From positions 32,106,501 through 32,170,500 of the forward strand of contig CM048845.1 in assembly GCA_026545225.1 (NCBI GenBank): 64,000 nucleotides of DNA. The letters are read 5' to 3'. A model generated the notes under the pieces. It ran no database searches. It had not been told where the DNA came from and saw nothing but the letters and a program-made list of their open reading frames with translations. The stretch comes from Cornus controversa (lineage: Eukaryota; Streptophyta; Magnoliopsida; Cornales; Cornaceae). The first letter of the stretch is position 1; each line of letters opens with the position of its first letter. The position numbers and the translations under genes were made by a program. Positions 1 through 12,500 of the stretch are shown piece after piece.

Positions 1-667
1 TTGCTGTAATAGGCATCGTGCTATGCAACAGGGACGACTCAGATCACACACGGCTCAGATTTGTACTATTTTGCTTAGAGTACTTAAATTGTATAATCTA
101 GTTAAAACCTTCCTTTGGGAAGATTTATCTGACTCATGATGCCTGGAGCATCTAGGCTTTGATATGCGTTGTTGATGTTATGCTGATAATATGCTTATCT
201 TTTGATTCCAATATATCTTTCTAAAATCTGTTCTGAGTCATGAGCCACATTATATTATATGAATAGTTTTCAAGATCAGATTTTTGGGTCATGTTGTTGA
301 ATTTCTAGCCAAGCCTTTAGAACTCACTAATCTGGATACCGGAGTGGGAAATCGTAACTATCTTTTTAATTCATATTTCCTGTCAACAGGGCTCTCTCTT
401 GGCAAGAGCCATGACCGGCCCATGACCTTTCCCTTGATAAGTATCTTGAAATTTTTGAATAGACAAATCAAGGCTCTTTTTGGAATGGTCATGGTCTGCT
501 TTACAGTATTACTATAATTAAGTTAATATAGCTACACTGGTGCTGTTTGTTACTCAAAGGAAGTAAGGTGTTGTCTGTGCGCTTGATAACGCAATTTTTT
601 TCCCCTTGCAATATAAATCTTCTTATGCCTCTAAGACTTGAGAAATGACGCATCTATTAAATTACAG
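1..667. other. Probable intron or non-coding flank of the callose synthase gene
   Basis: No reading frame here resembles callose synthase or another family I know; the short open frames lack a recognisable domain. The stretch is T-rich and ends in a pyrimidine-rich tract with TTACAG at 662-667, a good splice acceptor immediately before coding sequence that resumes at 668. I read it as the intron upstream of the next exon, though part could be a decayed insertion. Confidence 0.4.
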
Positions 668-1108
668 ATTGTGTCCATGGGTAGAAAGAAGTTCAGTATA
701 GATTTTCAACTGATGTTCAGACTTCTCAAGCTATGCCCCTGTTTATTGGGTTCATAGTCATTATTGTGCTTCTATTTGCATCCGTTCATCTTATTGTTGG
801 AGACATCTTTGCCAGCCTACTGGCCTTCATGCCAACAGGATGGGCTCTTCTGCAGGTATATACCATACATCTTTTTCCCCTCCACAAAGCAAATATATAC
901 ACACAAATATCATTGTTGTATTTTTTGTTCAGGTAGCACAAGCATGCAGGCCAATGGTGAAAGGCCTGGGAATGTGGGGGTCTGTCAGAGCTCTAGCAAG
1001 AGGGTACGAGTACATGATCGGGATGATCATCTTTGTACTGTGGTCATCCTTGCCTGGTTCCCATTTGTGTCAGAGTTCCAAACCAGGCTGCTTTTCAATG
1101 AGGCTTTC

Positions 1109-2664
1109 TGTAACACCCTTAGATTTTAAATAGGACCTTGTTTAAATTTCTTTTTGGGATTCAAAGGAAATTTTTGGATTTTGTGGGGATAGAAGTGTAA
1201 TTCTGGATATGTGTATATATATATATGCATATATATATGTGTGTGTGTGTGTGTATATATATATATAGGCTATATGTATATGTCTTGTGAGGCAAGTTTT
1301 GAATTGGAAGTGGCAGAGTATGTCAAAGCTTCTAAGGGAAGCCTTGACCCAAATGTTGTCATACTTGTATGTACTTATTGCTAGTCTGACACATATGTTG
1401 TGTTATAACTTATTAGTATATACAAATGCATGTATATCTTGGGGTAAAGGAATCAGAAGGTGGAGTGTGGAGTGTACGCAACTGGAATAAGAGAGAGGAG
1501 GAAACAGGTGGCAGACATATACTTGTATGGTGGACAATTGGAGGACTTGAGGAGAGCCACTTTTGTATCTATTAACCGACCTTCATATATGGTTTTGATG
1601 CACTTGGTTTATAAGGAAAACAAGAAAATAGAAAAGAGGAGAGACTTCTCTAGCTTTCGGTATAAACAAGATAGAGAGAGAGTAATCACTTGTGCTCGGT
1701 TAGAGAGAGAAACAGAAAGAGAAGAAGAAGAAGAAGAAGAGAAAGAAATAGAAGAAGAAGAAGAAGAAGAAGAAGAAGAAGAAGAAGATGAGAAGAAAAT
1801 CTTCATTGAGGTAAGTTGAATCTTGCCTTTGCATTTCTATATATATATATATAGATTTATTTATGATGATGGATATAGATGTAAATGTTTCTTGTTAAAT
1901 TTTTGATTCAAGTCTTGTTAGAAATAAATTCTGGGTCTTGATGTTAAGAGTTGTTTGATTAGTCTTTGGGTTGTTGATATATATATATATGCATATACTA
2001 AGCTGTTGATGTGTATAAATCTGTCATTAATGTGACGATTCTTGCATGAGAATTAGGTGTTCTCTAGAAATCTTAGTTGTGAGTCTATATAAATATATAT
2101 GGTTGACTTGATTAATGTCTCTCTTTTGTATGCATGCTCTGTTCCTCCACGTTATTTGCATAGGTAAACAGAGTCCTAGTCTTTTCTATGTGTGTGTGTG
2201 TGTCTATCTATATATATCTATATCTATATATATATATATAATTATTTATGTGGACAACTGTGAGTACAAAGATTGATTTATTTTCATTTCACAGTGATGG
2301 TTGAAGCATGATTTTCAGAAAATGAAAATGAAACTTCGGTGGGTCATATGGTTGGCCTTAAAATACCCATGGACTTCATGAAAATATATGTCTTATGGAT
2401 GGGATTCGAATGTGCTAGACAGTGAGGAAGATGTTGTAGTTAATTGTTTAAGCTTTTAATGGTGGGTTTGGTTAGATAGTAGCATATTTGTTAGAGATGG
2501 AAAACTGGGCTTGCATAAGTGATTGGGCTGGATTGTTGCATGGCCTTGATGTATGGAATTAAAAAAAAAAAAAAAGAGGCCATGAATGGTGGACCTTGTG
2601 GCTACATTAATTGGGTTCACTTTATATTGGGTTTAAATTGTGGATGTGTACACATGCATGTGGG

Positions 2665-2710
<46 letters not shown>

Positions 2711-4365
2711 GTTTTGGAGTATAATCCTTGAGTAATGGATTAATTAAAATGGATGGTTGTTGCTAATAAGAAAACATTGAGTTGTGTTACTTGAAGTAGT
2801 GAAGGAATTGGGCCAATGGTGTTGGGTTTTGGCTTCTGTTTTTATGGGGCTAAGTAACTTCTTGTTGGGCCCATAAAATTTATGATCTCAAAAATTATGT
2901 TTTTGATTTCAATGAGGTTTTCAAATGTTTTAGTTGATAAAAAATGTTTTGTGTGACATAAATTACGTTTAAATTTCTGAAATTCTATGTTTTTGCATTT
3001 TGAACTAATTATGCTAGAATAGTTGGTTCTAGAGAAAAATTCTCGAATGCTCCAAATTGTGTAAATTTATAAAAATCTTTTGTTTTAACCCAATAGAGTT
3101 TGTTAAGTTAGAATAGTTGGTCCTAAGGATTAAAGATTCAGTTAGCGATGTTTTAAGTTGTATGAACGTGCCCAATTCGCTCTTTTAATTTATTAAATGT
3201 GAAAAGCATTTAATAAATTATAAAATAATTTATGTTGGTTTAAAGAACACTTGTTTTTCTTTTGTTTTAATTTAGAGAGAAAATTGGAGAAAATATCCTT
3301 TGAAGCTTTGAAAATTACGAAAAGCTCTAGAGTCGTATATTTTGGCATAATAAACTTAATTATGTTAAAATAATTAAGTTTATAAAAGATTTAAGTGGTG
3401 AAATCTTAAAGTGATTAATTAATGTGATTAGTGATCACATTAAGAGAACGATTTGATTTATTAAATGTCAAAAGCATTTAGTAAATCCTAAAAGCTTGAA
3501 TGTGTGGAAATGAGCTAAAAAAATTTCTAAAGAATTTGTGAGGTATGGTCAGGGACCTACCTATAGGGTGCGTACAACCCTTTTGTTATGGTCATTGGGC
3601 GAAGCGTGCCCTTATTGTGTGGACGTGGTCCGGGACCATCTGGGTGAGTAGACATACAAGCCCAGCCATAGGTGCGAGCTTCCTTAGTCCGGGACTATGC
3701 GATACGCACCACTTGTTGGCTAAGCATGCCATCTATTGGAGGGGAGCCTGGGGCTTACTGTGAGGTTATGTTAAGTTAATCTAGATGATTAGCTTAATAA
3801 GGAATTGTTGAGATTACGGTTCATCTGTGTGAAAGAAATTGTGAATATGATAATTAATTAGAGTTTAATTATTATAAAGAAAATCTGGGTGTGAAGGAAA
3901 TTGCGGATATGATAGTTAACTAGAGTTTAATTATCATAAGAAAATTTATGAAATTAATCAACAAAGATTGTTGTACGAGTCCTTATATGTAGAAATCTAA
4001 GGCAAGGTCAATTTGTTGAGCAATGATAGTGTTTTGCAATTCTTGCTGAGCTTGTTGAGCTCACTCTATTTTATTTTTCAAGTACCGAGTGAATGGAAGC
4101 GAGGTACAGGACGATGGAGACCATTTACATGTAATTTTCTTAGCATGTATTTATCTTTTGTTGTACATAGTTGACTCTCAGGATGAGGGATGAGGTCTCC
4201 AGATGGAACTTTTGTACTAGATGATCTAGACGATCACATTTTGATTGTAATATGTGAAGTTTTTGGATTGATGTATGGTATGATGGACGTTGTTTTTTTT
4301 CAAGTCGCGCACCGAATTCAAGTGCCAGACTAGAGTTCCAGGTATTGAAATTTGGGGGCGTGACA
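1109..4365 (+). repeat. 5' LTR of element T (3,257 bp)
   Basis: Bounded by TG and CA and repeated at 7080-12495. It carries (TA)n and (TG)n runs near 1210-1266, a GAA-type run at 1717-1790, (AT)n arrays near 2210-2240 and 2669-2707, and a more GC-rich stretch at 3541-3770. The 72-codon frame at 3545-3763 recurs in the other LTR but has no known domain; I treat it as LTR sequence and not a gene. The length is extreme even for Tekay-lineage LTRs. Confidence 0.85.
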
Positions 4366-4368
4366 GTT

Positions 4369-4381
4369 TGGTATCAGAGCC
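4369..4381 (+). other. Primer binding site (initiator Met tRNA) of element T
   Basis: TGGTATCAGAGCC, three bases after the 5' LTR, is the classical plant PBS complementary to the 3' end of initiator methionine tRNA, where minus-strand synthesis is primed. Confidence 0.85.
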
Positions 4382-4533
4382 TAGGTTACGAGTTACTAGA
4401 CTAGTGGGAGTGATTTTAAGATAGGAGTTGTATGAGACGTACTGTGTATCCTATTTGTTTCCTTACCATGCTCTGAGTTTAGGCATAGTTGATTGTTTGA
4501 CTAACAATATTAACATCCTGTAATGGAAATAGG

Positions 4534-5649
4534 ATGTCTGGAGTTGGTAGAGGACGTGGTCGACAAGGTGACGCTGGTCGTGGAAGAGGAGGCCGTGGAG
4601 TGGAATAGATGGATGAGGCAATTCAAATGCCGAACCCAGAGGTGGGACAGGGTCAAGTCATTACCTTGGTCCAACAAATAAAGAAATTGGGAGCGATTAA
4701 CTTGACCAAGGCTACAGATCCACTAGATGCAGAAAAGTGGATAGAATACATGGAGAAGTACTTTGAAATTATAGACTGCACCGAAGTGCAGAAAAGAAGG
4801 ATAGTAGTTTTCTGCTTATCTGGCGATGCTCGACAGTGGTGGCTATCCGTGATTAGGAGTGTCGGAGATGTCACACACATGCACTGGGATGAGTTTAAAA
4901 ATTGATTCTATGATAAGTATTTTCCATGTGCAATGAGGGATAGAATGGCAGCTGAGTTTATTCATCTGGAGCAAGAAACTGAAGCATTGACGGTGAGTCA
5001 ATATGAGGTGAAGTTTGCAGAACTTTCTCGATTTGCTCCTTATATGGTTGCAGATGAGGAGAGTCGGGCTAGAAGATTTGCAGAGGGACTGACTCCTAGC
5101 ATAAGGAGGCTAGTGATTAGTCAAGGGTAAATAGTTACGCAGAGGTCGTAGAGCGTGCTATGAGGATTGAACATGATAATCTTAAATATCAACAAAGGAA
5201 GGAACATAAGGCGGCAGAGAAGGAAAAGGGGAAAGGTAGTTTTAACTCGCAGCATAATCTGAGGAGGCAACAGCAGCAACAACCTCCAAAAGATATGCAT
5301 AGCCAAGCGGGGCAGAGAGCTAGACAGGATTGGCAAGTAGCAAAAAGACAAAGAGTCGGTGGAGGTGAACAGTCCATAACTCTGGTACCAGCTGTACCTC
5401 AAAACGCTCAGCCTCGCCAGTTTCATGGACAGTGCTACAACTGTCAAGAAAAAGGACACATGGCCCGCTACTATACCAAACCACGTAAGGAAGGACAACA
5501 GAGGGTTCAAGCACCGCAGCAGCAAGGGGGAGCAAGGGTTTATGCTGTGTACCCAAAAGTTGAGCAGGATGTTGCACCACCTGCAATGGAAGGTACATTT
5601 GCTATTTATAGCAGTATAGCTAGAGTGTTATTTGATTCAAATTCTGTGT
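4534..5649 (+). pseudogene. gag of element T, broken
   Basis: The ATG at 4534 begins a Gly/Arg-rich leader interrupted by TAG at 4606. The same frame continues with a Ty3/gypsy gag domain (DPLDAEKWIEYMEKYFEI, then LSGDARQWW, then FAEGLTPSIRRLV) through another stop at 4903. The frame shifts between about 5127 and 5160. A Gln-rich linker and a zinc knuckle follow: CYNCQEKGHMARYY, where the last Cys of CX2CX4HX4C is replaced by Tyr. The stretch ends in the first protease residues (VLFDS) and a stop at 5649. Gag would form the particle and bind RNA; here it is disabled by stops, a shift and the lost zinc ligand. Confidence 0.75.
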
Positions 5650-6450
5650 AGCCATTATTTCACTATAGTTGGTAAATACACTTAGACTAGAACTTGAAAG
5701 TATAAATAGTGATGTACCCATTGCAACTTCCCTTGGACACTCAACGACACTTGATAGGGTGAGTCGTGCTTGTTCTATTAGGATTTTTGAAAGAACTTCT
5801 GGTGGACTTGATGATATTACAAATGAGGGCATATCATTACCACCTATCTAGTTTTAGGAATTTGGTAAGCTAGACCAGAGGTTTGAGTCTAGATAGAGAT
5901 ATGATAGTTAAGATTTATGAGTCGTGGTAGACTCTAGTTATGGGAGCCTAAAACTTTGAAAAGTTTTGGATATAGAAATTTCATGTGTGAATGGAGAATT
6001 GATTGTGATTACAGGTTTGAGAGAACCGAAGGTATGAGGACAAGGAAGACAGGTTGTCGGGGTTGAACTAACAATGGAAAATGGCCTGGCCAGACATTTT
6101 TCTTTGATTAGTACTTCTCTTACAATGTGTCAGGTCCAAGTAGTTATGGAATTGACTTGTTGGGTATTGACAAGTGAGAAAAGAGTTATAGCCTAGGTGA
6201 GTAATTAGGAAAAGTAGGATTTAGTGATATGTTAGATCTTTGTATTGTCTCCCGTGGGATACAAGGATTTAATTGCCAATTTGGTAATGATTTTTGTTTG
6301 TGGATGATGATGTTAAGCACATGAAAGAGTTAGTGAACTTTGTGAACATGTGACTTTTATGTGATAGTGTGCAGTGACACGCTAATCTACATTGAGAACT
6401 ATGTGAGTAACAATATCTATGAGATGTGATATTGGCATTGCACTAATTTT
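5650..6450 (+). pseudogene. Decayed protease remnant and pol deletion scar of element T
   Basis: Up to about 5850 the translation still resembles the part of Ty3/gypsy protease after the active site (LELESINSDVPIATSLG, then TLDRVSRACSI). Beyond that I recognise nothing. RT, RNase H and the integrase core, which would take about 3 kb, are missing, so the pol deletion lies here. Confidence 0.5.
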
Positions 6451-7035
6451 ATGTATATAGTGGCATCGAGAATTTGTCGTTCACTGGTATGTTGGGCTGA
6501 GATTGGTGATACCTACCTATTGGGCCCTGAGTTAGTGCAAGAAACTATAGAGAATGTAGTTACTATTAGAGATTGGCTTCGTACAGCTCAAAGTCGACAA
6601 AAGAGTTATGCGGATCGACATCGACGTACTTTGGAGTTTAAAGTAGGGGACTTGGTGTTTCTGAAAGTTTCACCTATGAAGGAAGTGATCAGATTTGAAG
6701 GAAGAAAAGGAAAGCTAGCTTCTTGACTTATTGGACCCTTCCTGATCACCGAGAGAATTGGGGAAGTGGCATATAGGATAGCTTTACCTCCCAGTTTAGC
6801 AGCAGTTCATGATGTCTTTTATGCTTCCATGTTCAGAAAATATTTGAAAGTTAAGACTCAAGCCATTGACAGTAGTGGGGTAGAGTTACGCCCTGATACT
6901 ACATATGTTGAAATGTTTGTTCGCATTGTGGATCATATAGTGAAGGTGTAGTGGAATCATCAGGACAAAAGAAAAACTACAAGGGGGTTGGAATCAAAGA
7001 TGATGGAAGAATATTCACAGTTTTTTTTGAATATG
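6451..7035 (+). pseudogene. Integrase C-terminus with chromodomain-like tail, element T
   Basis: The frame reads CWAEIGDTYLLGPELVQET, then QSRQKSYADRHRRTLEF and KVGDLVFLKVSP. After TGA at 6724 the same frame gives LIGPFLITERIGEVAYRIALP and AAVHDVFYASMFRKY. The GPF motif and the VHDVFH-like block mark the C-terminal part of Ty3/gypsy integrase, as in the Tekay/Del clade. After TAG at 6949 a tail (WNHQDKRKTTRGLESKM) aligns with the end of a chromodomain (family pattern VQW-H....TWE). It would direct cDNA insertion; without the DDE core it is not functional. Confidence 0.7.
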
Positions 7036-7066
7036 GTACGCAAATTTGGAGGACGAAATTTCTCTT

Positions 7067-7079
7067 CAGGAGGGTAGAA
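7067..7079 (+). other. Polypurine tract of element T
   Basis: CAGGAGGGTAGAA lies directly before the 3' LTR and is the expected primer for plus-strand DNA synthesis. Confidence 0.6.
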
Positions 7080-7199
7080 TGTAACACCCTTAGATTTTAA
7101 ATAGGACCTTGTTTAAATTTTTTTTTGGGATTCAAAGGAAATTTTTGGATTTTGTGGGGATAGAAGTGTAATTCTGGATATGTGTATATATATATATGC

Positions 7200-7244
<45 letters not shown>

Positions 7245-8186
7245 GGCTATATGTATATGTCTTGTGAGACAAGTTTTGAATTGGAAGTGGCAGAGTATGT
7301 CAAAGCTTCTAAGGGAAGCCTTGACCCAAATGTTGTCATACTTGTATGTACTTATTGCTAGTCTGACACATATGTTGTGTTATAACTTATTAGTATATAC
7401 AAATGCATGTAGATCTTGAGGTAAAGGAATCAGAAGGTGGAGTGTGGAGTGTACGCAACTGGAATAAGAGAGAGGAGGAAACAGGTGGCAGACATATACT
7501 TGTATGGTGGACAATTGGAGGACTTGAGGAGAGCCACTTTTGCATCTATTAACCGACCTTCATATATAGTTTTGATGCACTTGGTTTATAAGGAAAACAA
7601 GAAAATAGAAAAGAGGAGAGACTTCTCTAGCTTTCGGTATAAACAAGATAGAGAGAGAGTAATCACTTGTGCTCGGTTAGAGAGAGAAACAGAAAGAGAA
7701 GAAGAAGAAGAAGAAGAAGAGAGAGAAATAGAAGAAGAAGAAGAAGAAGAAGAAGAAGATGAGAAGAAAATCTTCATTGAGGCAAGTTGAATCTTGCCTT
7801 TGCATTTCTATATATATATATATATAGATTTATTTATGATGATGGATATAGATGTAAATGTTTCTTGTTAAATTTTTGATTCAAGTCTTGTTAGAAATAA
7901 ATTCTGGGTCTTGATGTTAAGAGTTGTTTGATTAGTCTTTGGGTTGTTGATATATATATATATGCATATACTAAGCTGTTGATGTGTATAAATCTGTCAT
8001 TAATGTGACGATTCTTGCATGAGAATTAGGTGTTCTCTAGAAATCTTAGTTGTGAGTCTATATAAATATATATGGTTGACTTGATTAATGTCTCTCTTTT
8101 GTTTGCATGCTCTGTTCCTCCACGTTATTTGCATAGGTAAACAGAGTCCTAGTCTTTTCTATGTGTGTGTGTGTGCCTATCTATAT

Positions 8187-8217
<31 letters not shown>

Positions 8218-11200
8218 ATTATTTATGTGGACAACTATGAGTACAAAGATTGATTTATTTTCATTTCACAGTGATGGTTGAAGCATGATTTTGAGAAAAT
8301 GAAAATGAAACTTCGGTGGGTCATATGGTTGGCCTTGAAATACCCATGGACTTCATGAAAATATATGTCTTATGGATGGGATTCGAATGTGCTGGACAGT
8401 AAGGAAGATGTTGTAGTTAGTTGTTTAAGCTTTTAATGGTGGGTTTGGTTAGATAGTAGCATATTTGTTAGAGATGGAAAACTGGGCTTGCATAAGTGAT
8501 TGGGCTGGATTGTTGCATGGCCTTGATGTATGGAATTAAAAAAAAAAAAAGAGGCCATGAATGGTGGACCTTGTGGCTACATTAATTGGGTTCACTTTAT
8601 ATTGGGTTTAAATTGTGGATGTGTACACATGCATGTGGGCTGATATATATATATATATATATTATGTTTTGGAGTATAATCCTTGAGTAATGGATTAATT
8701 AAAATGGATGGTTGTTGCTAATAAGAAAACATTGAGTTGTGTTACTTGAAGTAGTGAAGGAATTGGGCCAATGGTGTTGGGTTTTGGCTTCTGTTTTTAT
8801 GGGGCTAAGTAACTTCTTGTTGGGCCCATAAAATTTATGATCTCAAAAATTATGTTTTTGATTTCAATGAGGTTTTCAAATGTTTTAGTTGATAAAAAAT
8901 GTTTTGTGTGACATAAATTACGTTTAAATTTCTGAAATTCTATGTTTTTGCATTTTGAACTAATTATGCTAGAATAGTTGGTTCTAGAGAAAAATTCTCG
9001 AATGCTCCAAATTGTGTAAATTTATAAAAATCTTTTGTTTTAACCCAATAGAGTTTGTTAAGTTAGAATAGTTGGTCCTAAGGATTAAAGATTCAGTTAG
9101 CGATGTTTTAAGTTGTATGAACGTGCCCAATTCGCTCTTTTAATTTATTAAATGTGAAAAGCATTTAATAAATTATAAAATAATTTATGTTGGTTTAAAG
9201 AACACTTGTTTTTCTTTTGTTTTAATTTAGAGAGAAAATTGGAGAAAATATCCTTTGAAGCTTTGAAAATTACGAAAAGCTCTAGAGTCGTATATTTTGG
9301 CATAATAAACTTAATTATGTTAAAATAATTAAGTTTATAAAAGATTTAAGTGGTGAAATCTTAAAGTGATTAATTAATGTGATTAGTGATCACATTAAGA
9401 GAACGATTTGATTTATTAAATGTCAAAAGCATTTAGTAAATCCTAAAAGCTTGAATGTGTGGAAATGAGCTAAAAAAATTTCTAAAGAATTTGTGAGGTA
9501 TGGTCAGGGACCTACCTATAGGGTGCGTACAACCCTTTTGTTATGGTCATTGGGCGAAGCATGCCCTTATTGTGTGGACGTGGTCCGGGACCATCTGGGT
9601 GAGTAGACGTACAAGCCCAGCCATAGGTGCGAGCTTCCTTAGTCCGGGACTATGCGATACGCACCACTTGTTGGCTAAGCATGCCATCTATTGGAGGGGA
9701 GCCCGGGGCTTACTGTGAGGTTATGTTAAGTTAATCTAGATGATTAGCTTAATAAGGAATTGTTGAGATTACGGTTCATCTGTGTGAAAGAAATTGTGAA
9801 TATGATAATTAATTAGAGTTTAATTATCATAAAGAAAATCTGGGTGTGAAGGAAATTACAGATATGATAGTTAATTATCATAAGAAAATTTGTGAAATTA
9901 ATCAACAAAGATTGTTGTACGAGTCCTTATATGTAGGAATCTAAGGCTAGGTCAATTTGTTGAGCAATGATAGTGTTTTGCAATTCTTGCTGAGCTTGTT
10001 GAGCTCACTCTATTTTATTTTTCAGGTACCGTGACACACCCCAACCCAATTTACATCATAATATAAATTAGTGAACAATTGAAGTGTATCTAACCATCTT
10101 CATTAATATCAAACAAAATTTACATTAATCCACATTAGTATGCATATTTAATAATCTACAAATACAAACAAACCACAAGCTTATATTACAAGTAGTCACC
10201 ATCACAACACATCTCATTATAAGTTTACCATAAAACTCCTCTACAATAATTACATGTTAAACAAAACACTTCATCTTCCTCGTTTCCCAATCCAATCCCC
10301 AAGACTCTAGACTCGGCAGTGGCTACAAAACCTTGAACCTGAAAAACATATATATAACAAAAGTGAGCCTAAAGCCCAGTGAATGTAACACTACTACATC
10401 AGGATAATAATCGTGGATATCATCTGATAACTTCAAGTTATATAGATATTATAACTTTCTACTCTCCTTCTTGGCCAGAGTATGGACCTTATATAACTTC
10501 ATGCCTTATAGGCATCTTCATGCTTTATAAGCATCTTCATACTATATAGGTATCTTCACATCATATAGACATTTTTCATACTTCAATGTATACATTCAAA
10601 TAATACACTTCTAGTGGAAGCACTCACCTTGGGTATCTTCCAACTTGTTACTTATCCCGTTGTTGTTGAGGGTGTACTTCTTCCTCCTTGCCTATAGGAC
10701 ATTATACTCACATCATATTGATTTCTAAATATAAGAAGACAACAATCATCACAAACTTCATTCATATAAACTTCAAGGATCAATCATGATAATCATAAAC
10801 TATAAGCTCATTGGAACATTTTGTCAAACACATTGTAAGCAAGAATATCAAGCTCATCCTTTACCTTACCTTACAAGTATACATTGTTGCACCACCTTCC
10901 AAATCAATACTAATATGATTAAGTACACTAATTACACCACACACTCCAAGTATTCAATCTAACACCTTCACAATTGTAATTTCAAGTATATTTTCTTCCC
11001 TACATGCTGTCCACATTTTCACTCCAAATGAAGGACTTCCCAACATCCGGTTGGCCTACAAATTTTATAGTAGATAAGAAATATATGCAAGAACATCATA
11101 CTAAAATTAGAGCATGATTCAATGGTTAGTTTTTCATAAATAAGCAAAACAATGGACTGTTTTCAATTCTATCTCTCCCACAATCCCTGTTTTTCACCAA

Positions 11201-12495
11201 ACTTTAACAATTAAACTGTTTCGATTCAGAAAGAACTAGGTGCTCTACCATATATTTCTGGAAAGCTCTACCCGTCTACTTTCCAACCCAACAAATGGAA
11301 CTCAAATCCGAATTTTCTACAGTGTTTTATAGCCATTATTGTAAGGTGACTTCAGGCTGTCTGCAGAGCACGTTTTTTCATCTTTTTCACTTCTTTTTCA
11401 TGCAAACTTCATATATAGTACTTCTAGCTCCTACTAATCATCATAGAACATATTTATAACATGATTCCTTTCATTTTATACCAACAAAATGCAATCAAAA
11501 CCATAAAAATCAACTCTACCATTCACATAGTATTACACTTTTCCTCTACACACACATATTCAAGCATACATGATGATTTCATGCCTTCCTTCAATGATTT
11601 GCTATACAAAATCATATATATAAATTACAATCAACATAAAACATGAAAGCTAATGAATCATAGAACTCACAAGTATTTAACTTGAATTTTTCTTCTTTTC
11701 CTTCCTCCTCTTTGCTTAGTCTCCTCTCTCCTAGCTTCTTTACAACTCTAAAACTCTAAAACTTGTTTTGCCAAACAAGGCACAAGAGTTGTAGAGATAA
11801 GCTCCTCTCCCAATCTGATCTATATTGCATACTCATGTCTTTGACACCAAATTTTGACACCTAGCCCCATTTTAGATCAATTGCACTTCACCTCCTTCAA
11901 CACTTTAAATTTGTACATCACCCCCTCAAGTTATTTGCCCTCTAACCCTTCTAAACCACTTCATTTCCCACAAGCACCTCACTAACTCTAAATTAATATT
12001 TAGATATACTAAAACATAACTTCTAATTAACACCCTACAATAGTTAAATCTACTAGTATGCATAAAATAAACTTCACAATACAACCCACTCTAGGCATGC
12101 TACATGCTACCTCCTCCCAATTTATTGTACATACAAAATGTTCATATATAATTCATGTTTACTCAAAAATTAAATTATGCTAATGAGAATTATCATGTAT
12201 CGGGGTCTCACATACCGAGTGAATGGAAGCGAGGTACAGGACGATGGAGACCATTTACATGTAATTTTCTTAGCATGTATTTATCTTTTGTTGTATATAG
12301 TTGACTCTCAGGATGAGGGATGAGGTCTCCAGATGGAACTTTTGTAATAGATGATCTAGACGATCACATTTTGATTGTAATATGTAAAGTTTTTGGATTG
12401 ATGTATGGTATGATGGACGTTATTTGTTTTCAAGTCGCGCACCGAATTCAAGTGCCGGACTAGAGTTCCAGGTATTGAAATTTGGGGGCGTGACA
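7080..12495 (+). repeat. 3' LTR of element T, interrupted by a solo LTR
   Basis: It matches 1109-4365 in order, beginning TGTAACACCC and ending GGCGTGACA. It is interrupted at 10027-12217 by a foreign solo LTR with its TSD. Without the insertion it is about 3.23 kb. The GAA and AT arrays are shorter here (for example at 8643-8662) than in the 5' copy, as expected for independent microsatellite drift. Confidence 0.85.
10032..12212 (-). mobile_element. Solo LTR nested in the 3' LTR of element T
   Basis: It starts TGACACACCCC and ends GGTCTCACA, and is flanked by the 5-bp duplication TACCG (10027-10031 and 12213-12217). The intact target is visible in the 5' LTR near 4080 (GTACCGAGTG). There is no PBS, PPT or coding sequence in 2,181 bp, as expected after LTR-LTR recombination. 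The reverse complement begins TGTGAGACCCC and ends GGGGTGTGTCA, the usual look of plant Ty3/gypsy LTRs, so the minus orientation is likely but inferred. Confidence 0.75.
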
Positions 12496-12500
12496 CTTTC

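Larger units (their letters stand above)
1109..12495 (+). mobile_element. Element T: Tekay/Del-type Ty3/gypsy chromovirus relic with giant LTRs
   Basis: The element starts TGTAACACCC, ends GGGGGCGTGACA, and is flanked by the 5-bp duplication CTTTC at 1104-1108 and 12496-12500. It has two LTRs, a primer binding site matching initiator-Met tRNA, gag, a protease remnant, the integrase C-terminus with a chromodomain-like tail, and a purine tract. The interior is only about 2.7 kb. Reverse transcriptase, RNase H and the integrase core are absent, so this copy needed enzymes from a relative to move. By eye the LTRs differ by roughly 25-30 substitutions over 3.2 kb, mostly transitions, plus microsatellite length changes, so the insertion is young. 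It disrupts the last exon of the callose synthase gene. Confidence 0.85.

Noticed and set aside
1460..1819. Glu-rich and Ser-rich open frames in the LTRs of element T (also 7437-7790)
   Set aside because: They translate a GAA/TTC microsatellite in the LTR; no domain and both strands are open for the same reason.
3545..3763. 72-codon frame conserved in both LTRs of T (also 9500-9718)
   Set aside because: Conservation follows from LTR identity; no homology that I recognise and no coding-like pattern.
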